From: Diospyros lotus
Lineage: Eukaryota > Streptophyta > Magnoliopsida > Ericales > Ebenaceae
Assembly: GCF_014633365.1 (NCBI RefSeq)
Contig: NC_068351.1
Span: 23,382,866 to 23,446,865 of the forward strand
Direction of reading: 5' to 3'
DNA: 64,000 nt
Part shown: positions 32,341 through 44,798 of the stretch, in pieces
How the letters are laid out: the number at the start of each line of letters is the position of its first letter
Numbering within the stretch: the first letter of the stretch is position 1
Notes under the pieces: model-generated
Databases searched by the model: none
What the model was told of the DNA's origin: nothing
Seen by the model: only the letters and a program-made list of their open reading frames with translations
Position numbers and translations under genes: made by a program

Positions 32341-32680
32341 GGTGAGGGTTTCTTATTAGGCTTGGAAATGGGTCTCCAAAGGGACATGGAGGTGAGTCTC
32401 TCACAAAGGTGGCGACTAAGTCTTATGTGAGTTTAGAGGCTGAGAGTCTCATGGAGGTGGGTGAGTCTCTACCGAGTAAGTGTCTTGAGAGTGTATGTTC
32501 ACACCAAAGAGGGTCTCTAGCAGAGTGAGTGTGTGAGAGACTAAGTTTCAACATGTAGAGAGGTATGTTGATTGCTCCTTGTGATGGCCATCGCAAACTG
32601 GTCTCATGAATTTTTGATGGCCTCATGACTTTTTAATAGTCTTGTGACTTTTTGATAGATTTCCCACAAACGACCCCAAT
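32341..32680 (-). other. Tat leader with primer-site region
   Basis: The minus strand just inside the LTR reads ATTGGGGTCGTTTGTGGGAA, close to the ATTGGCGCCGTCTGTGGGAA-type sequence that follows Tat LTRs and contains the primer binding site. The rest of the leader is rich in GAGTCTC-type phrases. Confidence 0.65.
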
Positions 32681-33653
32681 TGTGGTTGCTTAACTACAAT
32701 AATAAACTTTTTTTTTTTCTATGGGAGACCGTCTTAATGTGATGTACAAGTGGCCTAATAAGGGGACGATAGAAACCTTTTGGTGTCCCGATGGTGTGAG
32801 AATGTGCGAGTGACGCTTAGGATAACTTGTGACTCTTAGGATGACTAGTGACCCTTTTTGTGCACCTTCTTCGGTGACAAAGGTCTCCCTTGGCCACGAG
32901 AGTCTCCCTCGATGATGAGTGTCTTCTTTACCAAGAGACTTGATGACCGAGAGACCTCTTTATCATGTGACCCAATGACACTAGATACCTGAAGGGTGAC
33001 GAGGGTCTTGATAACCAAGAGACTTGAAATAATCATGAGACCTGGGATAATTGAGAGACCTGCACAGAAAAAAGCAAGTAAAGGGCATGAGTGAAGTCAC
33101 TCGCGGACCCTTCAATGCTTAAGTCAATCTCAACTTGAAGAGGAATTAGAGTTTAAGTGGCGTAATGAACATACCTTTGTTAGGAGGAGTCTTTTATTTA
33201 GAGAGTGAGAGGAGACTGATAGGTGATAAGAGATCCGCAATTTTTGGAGGACATCTTGGAGACATATGGCATGGTTGTCACATGGGTGCGGGATAGTTGT
33301 TGGTGCGCACAACATGGTTGTGCGTCGACAAGTCTCTCGCATGGCTAAGTTCCACATCTCTTGCATGATTAGTGGCACCAAAAAAGATAGGGTCACTCGA
33401 TGCGCGCAAGAATGGGGAGGGGTCACTCAATGCATGCGCGACCACATGATTGGGTGGGTGCCACACGTGCTTGGCCTCTTGCACACCTGTCGCACGCTCA
33501 CTTGTTGCTTGCGTGCTGCACTTGTTGCCTTGCTGCTTGGGCTTCTCTTAGCTTTTTGTCCCATTTTCTTCTATTTCTATTCTCATGATGGGCTCACCTG
33601 AATGTGCCACGGATCCATTCCATCATACTTAGCCTTATTGTTTGGGCATAACA
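32681..33653 (-). repeat. 5' LTR of the second Tat element
   Basis: The minus strand begins TGTTATGCCCA at 33653 and ends CAACCACA at 32681, next to the primer-site region. A TATA-like TAAATAAAAG lies on the minus strand near 33190. The U5 side has a T-run followed by ATGGGAGA and repeated CTTGATGACC/GAGAGACC phrases, also seen in the solo LTR at 51031-52370. Leader, gag and LTR are co-linear. Confidence 0.68.
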
Positions 33654-34640
33654 AAAATAACTAATAATATTAATTTATAATTAATATTATTAATTAAAGA
33701 TAAAATCAAGAAAGAAATAAAGCAAGAAGATGAAGATAAAGAAAAGCAATGAGAACAAATCGGAAGATGAGGAGGAGAGGAAGATAGAAGCAAAGTAGAA
33801 TACGGTAAAAGGAATCAATAAAAAAAGATGCAGAAGAAAGACGGAAGAAGGAAATTGGTGGAGGCAGCAGGCGCACGCAAGCAAGCAAGAAAGCAAGAAA
33901 GCAAGCACGCAGACCAGGCGGAGACAGTGACGAAGCAAGCAGGAGGCGTGTGGAAGTGGAGGGCAGGCAAAAAGCAACGGAAGCGGAGCAACCAGATCTA
34001 GGAACATGTTTGGGTTGCTGAAGCTGCAAGAAGCAGATCTGGTTCCAAATCTAGGCAGGGAGAAATAAATTTTTATTTATTTATTTTTATGAATCCCATT
34101 AATGGTACTATGAATTAATTTTTTTTATTAGGGTTTTTGATAGAATTTGAATTATTGATAATTTATATTTATTTAATTTTATTTATCTATGCAAAGGGTT
34201 TTTTATTATTCTTAAAATTTTTAAATATTAGTTAATATTTAATTAATTTATTATCATGGAATGAGACTGGATCAAAAATTTCATGATTTAATCTAGGTAA
34301 AAAACTCCATAAGAAGATAATTGGAATAAAAGTAAAGATCTTAATGAATTATATGATATTTATTATTATTATTAAAAAATAGACATATATATACCTACAT
34401 AAATATACACGTGCATGTATATATATATATATATACAAACATACATTTAGGAGGGTGCTGCTGTGGATGACAATGGCAACAGCAACACGACCGGCAACGT
34501 ACGAGTTGCAAACAGTTTGTGATGACAGCTATTGGGTCGACGCCAAAAACAACAGTGGACAACAACGGCTATGACAACGGTGGGCAACGGTTGCACGACG
34601 ACGGTGGACAGCTGAGGTAACCTTCAAATTCGAACACTTT
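33654..34640. other. Purine-rich and AT-rich DNA, LTR-like, no gene
   Basis: 33700-34030 is strongly purine-rich with an AAGCAAGCAAGAAAGC microsatellite; the minus-strand Leu-rich frames there are its translation. AATAAATTTTT-rich sequence and a (TA)n tract near 34417-34434 follow, then a GC-richer patch with repeated CAACGG/GACAACGG (34480-34620). The style resembles the solo LTR at 45381-46993. Confidence 0.4.
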
Positions 34641-36987
34641 ACCAAATCAACTTAGGAGGCAAATTACATGTCTCTCCAGGTAATGCATCTCCAACTCATA
34701 TCTCTTAAAATTTAAAATGCTTTGTATTGCTCTCTTTTCAATGCTTTAACTGTTTAGATATTTTCTCTATCACCTGTGAATTATTTGCCTTGATTTTTTA
34801 ACTAAATTAATTTACTTGGATAGTGTGTATTTGATTAATGTTGAAATGTGGTTTATTTTGTTCTCTTCCTATATTTGAAGCATTGACGTGCAAATAACTT
34901 TTGCTCATCATTCTGGTTTGATTCTTGCATTAAGGATGTGACCACCTTATGGTGCAAATGATTCAGGCATCTCTATACCTGTGCGCATTCACATTTGATT
35001 GAATATTCATATCTCGTATGAGTTTGTTTATTGAGTATTAAGTATTGATGTTTTGATGATATGCTTGGAACTCTGTCTTAATCCTGCATGAAAATATTGA
35101 ATGTGAATAGTCTAAGTGACCTATGATTAAATTGATTATGTAATGATGCTTATTTCTTTGAATGCGTTTGTGAAATGAATGATTTCTGAGTACACATGGG
35201 CTGTACAACATTATATGAGACTATCTTTTGTTTATGTGCATGACTTGAATTTGAAAATGCATTAAGCATTTTAGGATCCTACATTTCGTTTCTATGTTCT
35301 AGAATTTATAATTCATAGGTATAATTGAGTATCTTTAATACTCAAAATTTTGCAATAAGATTTTTTTTTTCTTGCTACAATATATGTTTAAAGTATTGAT
35401 TTAAGTGTTGTGCTTGTTGTTTAATATTTTTAAACCTCACTTGAGTATTTTGTGGGCATAATTGAATACTCGAGTTCAACTGCATGCGTCAACTCACTCA
35501 AGTGAATATGTCAAAGACTCGAGTAGCGCAATTAAATAGTAATCGAATAATGAAGAAATATTACTCGAGCAAGGATAGGGAAGCTTAGACATTGAGATGT
35601 ACTACTCGAGTAATTTATTACTTAAGTATTATCTTTTGATAGGAATGCTTGATTCTTACTTTTCAATAAGTAAAATATGTGTAGGAATAATTGATTACGC
35701 ACCCTTGAAGATCTGATTAAATTTGGAATTTTACTTGCCTTGAGAATATGTGTTGGATTTGCTATTTATCTGAAACAGGTAAGTTTTACATCTGTTTTGG
35801 GTGTTTTCATGGAGAATGATCAATCTATGATGATAATAGAACATCCATAAATTTTAATATTTCTTGATAAGATACATGTTTAATTTTGTGCTTTTATGAT
35901 AGACATTTGAAAAATGGAATGATTATTAGTTGTATAATGATATCTTGTTATGAAATCTACAATTATGAACTGCAACTTTGAGTGGTTCTATTCGTTGAAC
36001 AATCTTTTGATTAATTATATGTGATAATATGGTACTAGCTAGGTCTAATTAGTAAGTTGAGACATGGAATAAAGCCTTAAGCTCATCCATGACTTCTCAA
36101 ATATTTCTAAGAATTGATCAATGCTTACAGCTAGGACCACATGGTCACTCGACTTGAAAAGCTAATCGAGTGAGCTTGCAAAAAAAAAAAAAAAGAATCT
36201 ATTGAGGGGTAAGAAATATTAGTCGAGTAATACATGAATTGCTTAGATCAACTGGAAATTTCTTGCGTAATTCACTAATGGGCTAATGTACTAAAGTACA
36301 TTACGCTATTGAGGTTGAACCCTAAATCAAGTGCTTAGGCACAAACATTATTCTCTACGGCAAATGTTATTTGATTAGTATGAGTTGAGGTTGAGAACCT
36401 TAAAGATGAAATTGGATAAGATTAGTATTAAGTATCTTGAAAGAGCTCAAAACATTGCATAGGGAAATGCAATAATCTAGGAATCCTATTTGAATATACA
36501 TAGCCAGTGATATTCTCTCAACGGTTGTATGAGTTGATATTGTTGTATATCAACATCTATCTTCTCAAAATTGTTTCAATCAAGGGAAATTTGAAACAAA
36601 GATATTGTTGAAGAACCCTGCTATTAAGATTAGGAGCAAGATGAAGAAGAGTTAAACATCCTAAATAAATGTTGTTCTTCATTATTCTTTAATGATTGAT
36701 GCTTACATTTAGGAGTATTTCATATAATTATATGTGAAATTGATCTCTATTGCTTCTCCTTAGGTTTCTACTCCTTCCATATACTTTTCGAAGGAATAGA
36801 TTACTCTTGTGAATTTCCTTTGTTATGCGTTGCTCACTATATGTGTGTGTATGCCATGAAAATTGCTCATCTATACTTTACTTAGAGGGAGTCATTATTG
36901 ACTCTAAGGTATTCATGCTCCAAAATTGCTTAAAATTCTAGAAGTAATATCTCTTAAGGAATACATTGCAATTTTTTTTTTTTCTTA
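34641..36987 (+). other. SIRE-like LTR/untranslated remnant with ACTCGAGTA motifs
   Basis: No coding domain. Between about 35440 and 36240 sites such as TACTCGAGTA, ACTCGAGTAA and AGTCGAGTAA recur at irregular spacing, as in LTRs B and E. No LTR ends were found, so this is a remnant. Confidence 0.45.
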
Positions 36988-37335
36988 GGGGGCGTTTGTT
37001 AAAATGAGCAAGATAAGAGCCATCAAGATAAGGTTAAAATGCATTACGGATCAAGATATGGAATGATCAAGATAAGGCTGGAAAGTATTTTAAAATTTTT
37101 ATCAAATTGTTTGTTAAATTTTTTTAAAATGCACTAAAGGACACAAATGTCTTTTTTTTTTCTTATCTATAAAGACCAAGATATGCTTATCTTGAAGAGG
37201 GGGGGGGGGGGGGGGAGATAAGTATATCTTGAAAGATCAAGATAAGCTTAACAAACATGTTAGAAAGGATAGAAGTCCGGAATGCATCCCATATCTTGAC
37301 TTTTCCATCCCATATCTTGATTAACAAACGCCCCC
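36988..37335. mobile_element. Tourist/Harbinger-type MITE
   Basis: Inverted termini GGGGGCGTTTGTTAA and TTAACAAACGCCCCC, with TTA target duplications at 36985-36987 and 37336-37338. It is 348 bp with no ORF. A G17 run at 37199-37215 and repeated AAGATAAG/CTTATCTTG phrases lie inside. Confidence 0.9.
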
Positions 37336-37402
37336 TTAATGTATATGTTTTTTTTTTTTCTTAATGTATATGTTTCTTTTTTCTTAATGTATATGTTTCT
37401 TT
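37334..37402 (+). repeat. Three tandem copies of CTTAATGTATATGTTT
   Basis: Units of about 23-30 bp, varying in the T-run, directly after the MITE. The first copy includes the TTA target site. Confidence 0.85.
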
Positions 37403-37822
37403 GGATGGATTCTATGTATCTCTCAAGAAAAAGGGAGAGACTATTGTTTATAGGGAGAGAAACCAATCTTGTCTACTCTTCTATATAGTTTTCAAATGGT
37501 ATCTTCCTATATATCTTTCTATTGGTATAAGGCATGCTCAAGCAATATTTATCTTAAAAAACTCAATGAGTATTAGGCATAAACTCAGGGGGAGTTTTGT
37601 CTTTTGATGATTCTTTCAGCAAAGGAATCAAATATTAGAAAGAATGGGAGACTTCTTTAGTATCCTAATTATTCCCTTATTCTTTTGCCCTAAAGTAGTG
37701 AATCCAAAAAGGGGGAGAAATTAAAATCTAAATTCTCTCATATATGTCTTTATTCTTTCTTATCTTTCTATAAAGGGGGGAGAAGGTTATATTCTTTTGT
37801 TTGGTATCATATTGGAATCATA
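37403..37822 (+). other. 3' untranslated sequence with purine tracts (SIRE-like)
   Basis: Contains CAGGGGGAG (37587), AAAAAGGGGGAGAAATT (37707) and AAAGGGGGGAGAAGG (37774), polypurine-like tracts in succession before an LTR end. Repeated tracts of this type are usual at the 3' end of SIRE/Maximus elements. No coding frame. Confidence 0.45.
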
Positions 37823-39698
37823 TGTACAAGAATAAATATACACCTAAGAGGGGGTGAATTGAGTATTTCAAAACTTTTTAAATTTCAAGCACCGCTTTAT
37901 GTAAAAAAAACTATGTCCTTTATGCAGCTTTTGAAAAATAATGATAAAAATATTTATTGAAAGACTTATCTCTTGCTGATTAAAATAATAATTATGTAAG
38001 TATGATTTGAATGAGAAGAGCATTCCAAGATCAATTTTAGAGTTGAAACTACCAACTTTAAGTGTTAAAAGTAAAACTTGACTTGCTAAAATGAAAAGTA
38101 AAAATAAATAATGCAACAAACAAAAATTTGACAATGGCTCAACTCACCCAATCTACTCTACTATCTTAGTTCCTCACTAAGGATTTCAACCAGCTTACTA
38201 GATAGGATTTTAACTAGGATTAGCTATAACCATTTTTTCAAGGGTCAACTGAAACCATTACTTTTTCAAGGATTAGGCGTAACCATTGTCTTTTTAAGGA
38301 TCTGGCAAAATCTCTTACCTTTTTAGGTGTTAGGCATAACCACTAGTAGCTTTCAAGAAGTAAAGATTTAAGAAAACAAGAGAAGCTTTACAAAGCAGCT
38401 CACAACAAAAAAAAAAATAAGGTTTTTCTTAATCAACAAAGATTAAAGAATAGGAAACTAAGATCACTCTCTTTGTTTTTATAGCAAATTGAAAGTGGAA
38501 GCTTAAAGGACTTCTTTGGCTTAAAATAGGAGTAGAAAGTATTCAAACAACATCATCCTCTTGAATTACATTGACCTTTTATAACTTTCTTTGCTTCATA
38601 ACTGTCATCCTTTTGTATAATGGGTAAAACCTACAAAACTTTCAAGATATATATTTTTCTTTTTGTTCCCAATGGTTAGATATATAGATTATGCTCAAAG
38701 AATGTTTAGAAATCCTTTTTACAATGGTTAGAATGGAAATTGTGCACTTTTTAATTGTTTATAACAGCTAGTTTAATGGCTATAATTTTTTATTTTAGAA
38801 CACTAGCACTTGAGTGGGGACTTTAGATAATCAAGTGGATGCATCATCTAATTGATTGACAGATTATGATAGTTGATTAGATTTACACCAACACTCGATT
38901 GGAAGCTTAAGCCACTCAAATACTTTTGCAGAAATAGAGAGTCGTTTCTGCCAACCAAGAACTACTCAAGTGCGACTTTCTCCCACTCAATTGGCAAGCC
39001 ATTTCCATTTTAATGGACATTTTTAACACTCAAATAAACATAGCATCACTCAATTGATTAAGTCCCTCAGTTGATTGATGATCCAAATACAGAGATTAAT
39101 ACTCCATTCAAAGATTCTCACTTGAGTAGGACCTTTGATTACTCGATTATATAATGATATCATAACCAATACTCGATCTAGACACTTTTAATGCTTGATT
39201 CAAGCCATGTCCTATTTCAAATAAAGGTATATCATCAATAAATAATACTTTTAACTTTAGATGAAATGAATAATCAAGCATTTCTTTCCACCATGCCAAC
39301 ACTCAAGTGATCTAAACCTATCAATCTATTGCTAAACTGAATACAAAGAATCACTCTCTGTTTAGCACAAGCTATTTGCCTAAGAAATAAGATACTCGAT
39401 TGGGCATAAACCAAGTTGATAACCATCAAGGAATAGAGGCCTAATACTATGAAGCTTAACAAATACTCTATTAAATGATTTTGTCAATCTATTGATGATA
39501 CAATCATAGAGGCTTGATACTTAAACTCACTCTTCTCACTCAATTGCTAACTGATCAATTCGAATATAATGTTAGTCACTTAATTGAAGATTTAACAAAG
39601 AGATATTTGAGATTAACAAGCATTTATTCAATTGACCCTTACAATATCTATTGAAATATTAGATTGAAAAATTTAATACTTGTTGAGATGTTCCAACA
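37823..39698 (-). repeat. LTR E-left, minus orientation (left arm of palindrome)
   Basis: Plus-strand left end TGTACAAGAATAAATATACACC followed by AAGAGGGGGTGAATTG; right end TTCCAACA. The minus-strand TATA (AGTTATAAAAGG) lies near 38576-38587. It aligns in reverse with LTR E-right over its whole length, including GGCTTGAATCAAGCAT, the TATA region and the terminal 50 bp. ACTCAAGTG/ACTCGATTG motifs (38800-39600) occupy U3. No matching target duplication was found. Confidence 0.75.
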
Positions 39699-42080
39699 CA
39701 GCAAGCCCAAACACTTATCTTTTTGAATGATGACATTGAATACTCAAGTGCTATTGTGAAAGTTAGTTAGAATTAGCTTTCTATTCACATTCACTTGATT
39801 ATTTGGAAATAATAAGATATTCTAATAACTTAATAGCAAATAGGTTGAGTACAATACATGTTACTCAACTTATTTCCTTGTAATCGAATGATAAGTATGT
39901 TTCACTCAAGTATTAGCATGGCTTAGACAAAATTCCAATAAGGTTATTGTGTTAAAGAATACTCTTTATTTGATATATCTTCTAAAGTCAAAGGTGTTAA
40001 GTTATCAATGATATATCTTTATTTAAGTTAGAAAATGGCTTGAATCAAGCATCAGATGTGTTTGGATTGAGTATCTAATTAGATGGTTGAAGTATTAGAG
40101 TGAAAATAGCTTTGCAATCGAGTAACAAGTGTCCCAACCGAGTGAGAATCATCCAACAGAGTGCAATTCTCCATTTTTAGAAAAATAATCTAGTAGGAGA
40201 ATTGTATAATCAAGTGATGCTATGTATACTCAAGTATTAAAAATGTGCAATCGAGCGAAAGTGCTTTGGCAATTGAGTGAGAAAAAAGGCTTATTTGAGT
40301 AGATTTTAGCAAGCAAAAACTGGTCTCTATTTCTGCAAAATCAACTATCTGAATCTACCAATCGATCATTTTCATAAATAGTCGAGTATCACAAGTCTCT
40401 ACTCAAATGGAATTGTTCTGAAATAAAAAATTATAGCCGCTAAACTAGCCATTACAGACAACCGAAAAGTGCACAATTTTAATTCTAACAATTACAAAAA
40501 TGCTTTCTAAACATTCTTTGAGTATAATCTATGTATCTAACCATTGGGAACAAAAGGGAAAATATATATCTTGAAAATCTAGTAGGTTTTACCCATTGGA
40601 CAAAAGGTTAACGGTTATGAGGCAAGGAAAGTTATAAAATGCAGAAGTAATTCAAGAAGAATGCTGTCGATGCTAAGCTAAATTTTCCACTATCATTTTC
40701 AAGAAAAGAGCCCTCAAAACATATATCTTATATTAGAAAAAGAGAAAGAGTGTTCTTATCTTCTCATCCTTTTAAATCTCTCATTTCCTTGTGAGAAACT
40801 ACTTTCATTGTTTGAATTTGATCGTGTAAAACCTTATCTAAGTGCTTAATTTGTATCCTTCACTTATCTTGTTGTGATTAGTGCTTAAGCCTATAAAAAG
40901 CATTGTGTAAGAGGTTCTAGTTTCTCCCTATAAAAGTTGTTTGTAAAAGGTTACTGTATATCCAAGTAAAAAAACAGAGGTTAAAGCTGCACCTATGAAA
41001 AGCTAAGATTATAGCAAAACCTGTAAAAGTTAAGTGGATTTTCAAAATCATTGGTAAAGAGCCAAGGGAGTGGAGTAGGCTGGTTGAGCCAAACCACTAA
41101 AAAATCTTTGTGTGCTACAATGTTTATTTTTGTTTTCAATTTTAACAAGTTTAAGGTTTACTTTTCGCATTTAAATTTTGCAGTCTCAGCATTGAAATTG
41201 AAGTTGTAATGTTCTTACTTATTCAAACCATATTTTCAATATTATCACTTTAAGCAACAAGAGTTAAGTCTACGTTATCTTTGTTGTTTTCAGGTCATTT
41301 TTAGTTATTAATTTTCTAAAACAATCCAAATGCGTTTACTTTGTCATTTTCAAAAATGCATTTTCGAAAAAAAAAAATTTGTAAAGAAAACTCAAAATAA
41401 CAAAATATTGTTTTGGCTGAATCTAAATTCAAAACATTAAAAACACAATCTATTTTTCATATTTTGTCTCTAAAAAAGAAAAGAAGGAAAAAAAGAAAAA
41501 AAATTATTCTTAAATTTTAAAAATAAAATTATATATTTATTTAAAATTTTAAAAATATAGCATATCTATATTATAATTAAAAATATAGGATAACATATAG
41601 TATATTATTAAGTATATTACACATATTATGTATAATAATATTTAATATAGATTATCACTCAGATGTTAGTAATTTATTAATTAAATTTATTTTTTTATTT
41701 TAATAGTAAAATTTTATTAAAAAGAGTTAATTTTATTATTTAATAATCAAATTTATTGAATAAAATATTATAAAATAATTTTTCTAAAAATTCTAAAGTA
41801 AACGTGTTTTCTAATTTTCTATTTTAAGAAATAATTTTTTAAATTGACAAAAAGAACACGTTTTCAATTTTCTGAAAATTTACTATCAAAAAAGAAAACT
41901 AAAAATTAAAAGCGCAAAGAGAACGCAGTCTAAATCTTTCCAATCAATACTTTTATCACTATTTTTCAAAGGCTCAGAAAGGCTAAACATTTTTTTTTTT
42001 TTTTGCATAAAGGATGTTTAAATCAAAAGGTTTTGAAACTCCTAATTCTCCCTCCTCTTGGGTGTATATTTATTTTTTCA
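39681..42080 (+). repeat. LTR E-right, plus orientation (right arm of palindrome)
   Basis: Starts TGTTGAGATG and ends TATTTTTTCA. The plus-strand TATA (AGTTATAAAATG) lies near 40630-40640. U3 contains ACTCAAGTA/ATCGAGTAA motifs (39740-40400). The last 55 bp are the inverted partner of the first 55 bp of E-left. A MITE (41268-41930) is inserted in it. The junction sequence TGTTGAGATGTTCCAACA is shared by both arms. Confidence 0.75.
41268..41930. mobile_element. AT-rich MITE in LTR E-right
   Basis: Ends GTCTACGTTATCTTTG and CAAAGAGAACGCAGTC are imperfect inverted repeats, flanked by TAA on both sides. It is 663 bp, about 85% A+T in the core, with no ORF. The right half is homologous to 55826-56100 and the left end to 59757-59960, so it belongs to a local family. 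Confidence 0.7.
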
Positions 42081-42102
42081 TGCCTCAAATTACGTTTCTA
42101 AC

Positions 42103-43097
42103 TGTTGTGGTATAGCCTCCAAGGAGAGTCCTCCCGAAGTAGCTAGTGCATTTGCAACCCCGGAGGGATCCATTCTTTTGGAGATACCTCTCCAAGGCTG
42201 GAGCATATCCCCTTGAGAAATCACCATCTGTTCAAGACCAGCTTCCCGAACCTGCATGTCTAAGTCTTGGCCTAGTCGAACCATGCTCCTAGGAAGAATG
42301 TAGGGAGACACATCTCCCACAAGAACTAACCATGCATTGTTTGGTAATAACACGGCTTGTCTGTTCTAGTCCCTTTTCCTTGTGGGGGACCTTTCCCATT
42401 TTTTTTTTTTTTTTTTTTTTTTTTGGGGGGGGGGGGGGTTTCCTGAAGGCCTTTTTTGAGCTTAATTGCGGGATAACATCGCGTGTGGGGAAAACACACC
42501 ACACTTTCTCAGGAAAGTGCAACACACCCTCCCATGTGCATGTCACATGTCCTTGTAACACTTTGTGGGTATAAATAGCCACCGACCCCCCAACTTTGGG
42601 GGTGAGTAAAGATAAGACAAGGCAACTAAGAATAAGTGAATGAATGAAGTAAAGTTCACCAAGACCACCTTAAAGTGAACACCTTTCTCCCACACCATAT
42701 ATCTCCATCTCATCTACACGACATCTTTACATTTTACTGGTATTGCATCTTGCACTACACCAATACCTCGTCTAACTTAAGCATCAAAGGGCTAGCATAA
42801 GAGAAATCCCTGTGTGCCTCTTTACTACATTCTATCTTGTAGACTTACTTTTGAGATGTTAGCTCGAGCCACAATATTCCTAATTCTTCTGGTTCCTCTA
42901 AGATTTCCTAGCCAAAGGATTAAGCCCTTTCCAGGCCAGTGGATCGGGTTCACCATAGAGGACTTCCTTTCCTCCCAGTAAAGGCAAATTAGGAAGGAAG
43001 GCCAAATGACGCCTTTTGTTCTGCTAATTGCTCTACCAACTACTCACTAAGTTTCCCCACAACGAACAATTTTAATTATTATATTTTGGCTACAACA
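42103..43097 (+). repeat. 5' LTR of a third Tat-like element
   Basis: Starts TGTTGTGGTATAGCC and ends GGCTACAACA, imperfect inverted termini. Right after it comes ATTTAGCATTGTCTGTGGGA, the Tat primer-site region. TATA box at 42570-42577, with a plausible R region (TAAAGATAAGACAAGGCAAC) following. A T26/G14-type homopolymer pair lies at 42399-42438. Confidence 0.78.
42570..42577 (+). promoter_or_regulatory. TATA box in the Tat-like LTR
   Basis: GGGTATAAATAGCC, in the expected position in the middle of the LTR. Confidence 0.7.
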
Positions 43098-44369
43098 ATT
43101 TAGCATTGTCTGTGGGAAACGCACAAAAAGTCAAATAAAGGATTGTTCTGAATCCTCAAGAGCTTTGTTCCCTTTCTCAAGATCCATAGAAGGAATCCCT
43201 AACAACCAAGACCAAATCCTTCGAGTAGACCTTAGCCTTTGTAGGCCAATATCATATGGGGTCTTTAAAGCCACTCTTGATGGGGCCATGCACTCAATCC
43301 TCTTAGACCAACACTTAGGAAGCTAAAAATCAACTTGCATACCTTCTCTGAAAGACTCCCTAGCTTACGATTGAAGATTGCCCCACAGTTCTTCCCAGGA
43401 AATCGTCTCTTCACGTTCCATGAGCCAACCTGAGGTTTGTCGAAGGATACATCATGGAATATCGGAGCTCTCAAAGTGGGAGACAAAGCTTAAAGGTGGC
43501 ACTTATAGTGCTTGATAATGTTTTTGACTCAGGGCAAGACCATCTTCCTATAATCAGCCCCCTCTCCGTTGTCAAAGCACTTGGTCATAATTATAATCGA
43601 GCTCCACCTTCCACACTCACCTCTTCTTGAGACTACCTTTGCAGACCACATGGGAGAGGAGTGAAAAGATGGTGGAAGAGGTTGAGACTTTCTCCTCGGC
43701 ATCTCATCCTTGTAAGGATCCCTATGATCGTCGCCAAGGAGGAGGATGCATATTCCAAGTCGGCTAGCGAAAGCACCTATTTTCCCTTAAACTATGGTTT
43801 CCTACCATGCTAAGCGCCTGTCCAACATTCAATCAACCTTAGCTAATAGGTAAAAGAAAAGCTGAAGCACCTGTCGGACGAAGCTCTACGAGTGAGCTCA
43901 TCTCTTCAAACACCCAGGTGGCCCGCTCTCAACTGTTACTGCTAGAAAAAGATGGATGTACTCGAAGACATGTTTTCTTTCTATTGTATAACCTATGTAA
44001 TTGTTTAAAGAAAACTAAACTAAACAAGCTAAACAATAAACAAACAATTGTGGAAATAAATGAGGAGATGTTCAAGGAGTACCTCCGAAAGTATTCCCCA
44101 CAACACTTAAATCACCCACATGTAACTGTTTTCATGAGCCTCAACCTCCTAAAGCAACCCCAAGAGAGTAACATTGCTTTCCTTCCATGTATAACTTTGA
44201 AAACCAAACCATTTTCCCAAGATGTACACAATTATTCCTCCTGGAAGTAACTACCTCTCGGCACCAGCATCAACTGTCATAATTCACTCGAAAGAATTGC
44301 TAAAGCATTGACAACTCCCCTGAGCTATAACCCTCTTGATGTGAACGAGCCACATGTTTCGTGCTCCAA
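43098..44369 (+). other. Leader/internal remnant of the third Tat-like element
   Basis: The primer-site region is followed by unrecognised sequence. The 110-residue frame 43918-44250 (EEMFKEYLRKYSPQHLNHPH) is open but unlike any gag or pol domain I know. No protease, RT or RNase H is present. Confidence 0.5.
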
Positions 44370-44798
44370 TCATTAAGCCAATACATGATCTTCCTCCTAA
44401 AGCATCCCTGGATCCTTAGTCATGGATGTAATTCATACCGAACCTCACTAAAAAAAGCCACAACCTACTACTCTACCCTCTGCCTTAACTATTCTTAATC
44501 GCGAAATAGGTCACGTCAAACTGAGTCAACAAAAGATACCATCCTCTCCCTTGAGAGGGACTGCTTCCTTTAATGAGCATGTCTTTTCTAGAAGATGTTA
44601 TCCATGTTGCCTTAATGGATAGGTCATTGCATGGTCCTCATTTTAAAACACTCCTAAATTCTCTATCATGGATATAAGTCACACCAAACTACGTTAACAA
44701 AAGGCATTTGTATGTCATCTAGAGAATTACTTAGAATTCTCTTCTACAAGTACACTTCTCACATAAGCATCTTGGAAGTACCATTCCGTGCCACTTGC

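Noticed and set aside
33266..33601. 111-residue plus-strand ORF with Cys-rich end
   Set aside because: Lies antisense in the U3 of the second Tat LTR; repeated GGTCACTC phrases and no domain.
8543..33653. One single Tat element with gag at 31 kb and pol at 13-16 kb
   Set aside because: The LTR next to gag (32681-33653) and the LTR after pol (8543-9116) differ in sequence and length, so two elements are more likely.
33690..34029. Two overlapping Leu-rich minus-strand frames (105 and 107 residues)
   Set aside because: They are translations of a purine-rich low-complexity tract with an AAGC microsatellite; no domain and no support for coding.
37823..42080. Single DNA transposon with long terminal inverted repeats
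   Set aside because: Homology between the arms extends far beyond the termini, each arm has its own TATA box and LTR landmarks, and no transposase or target duplication was found.
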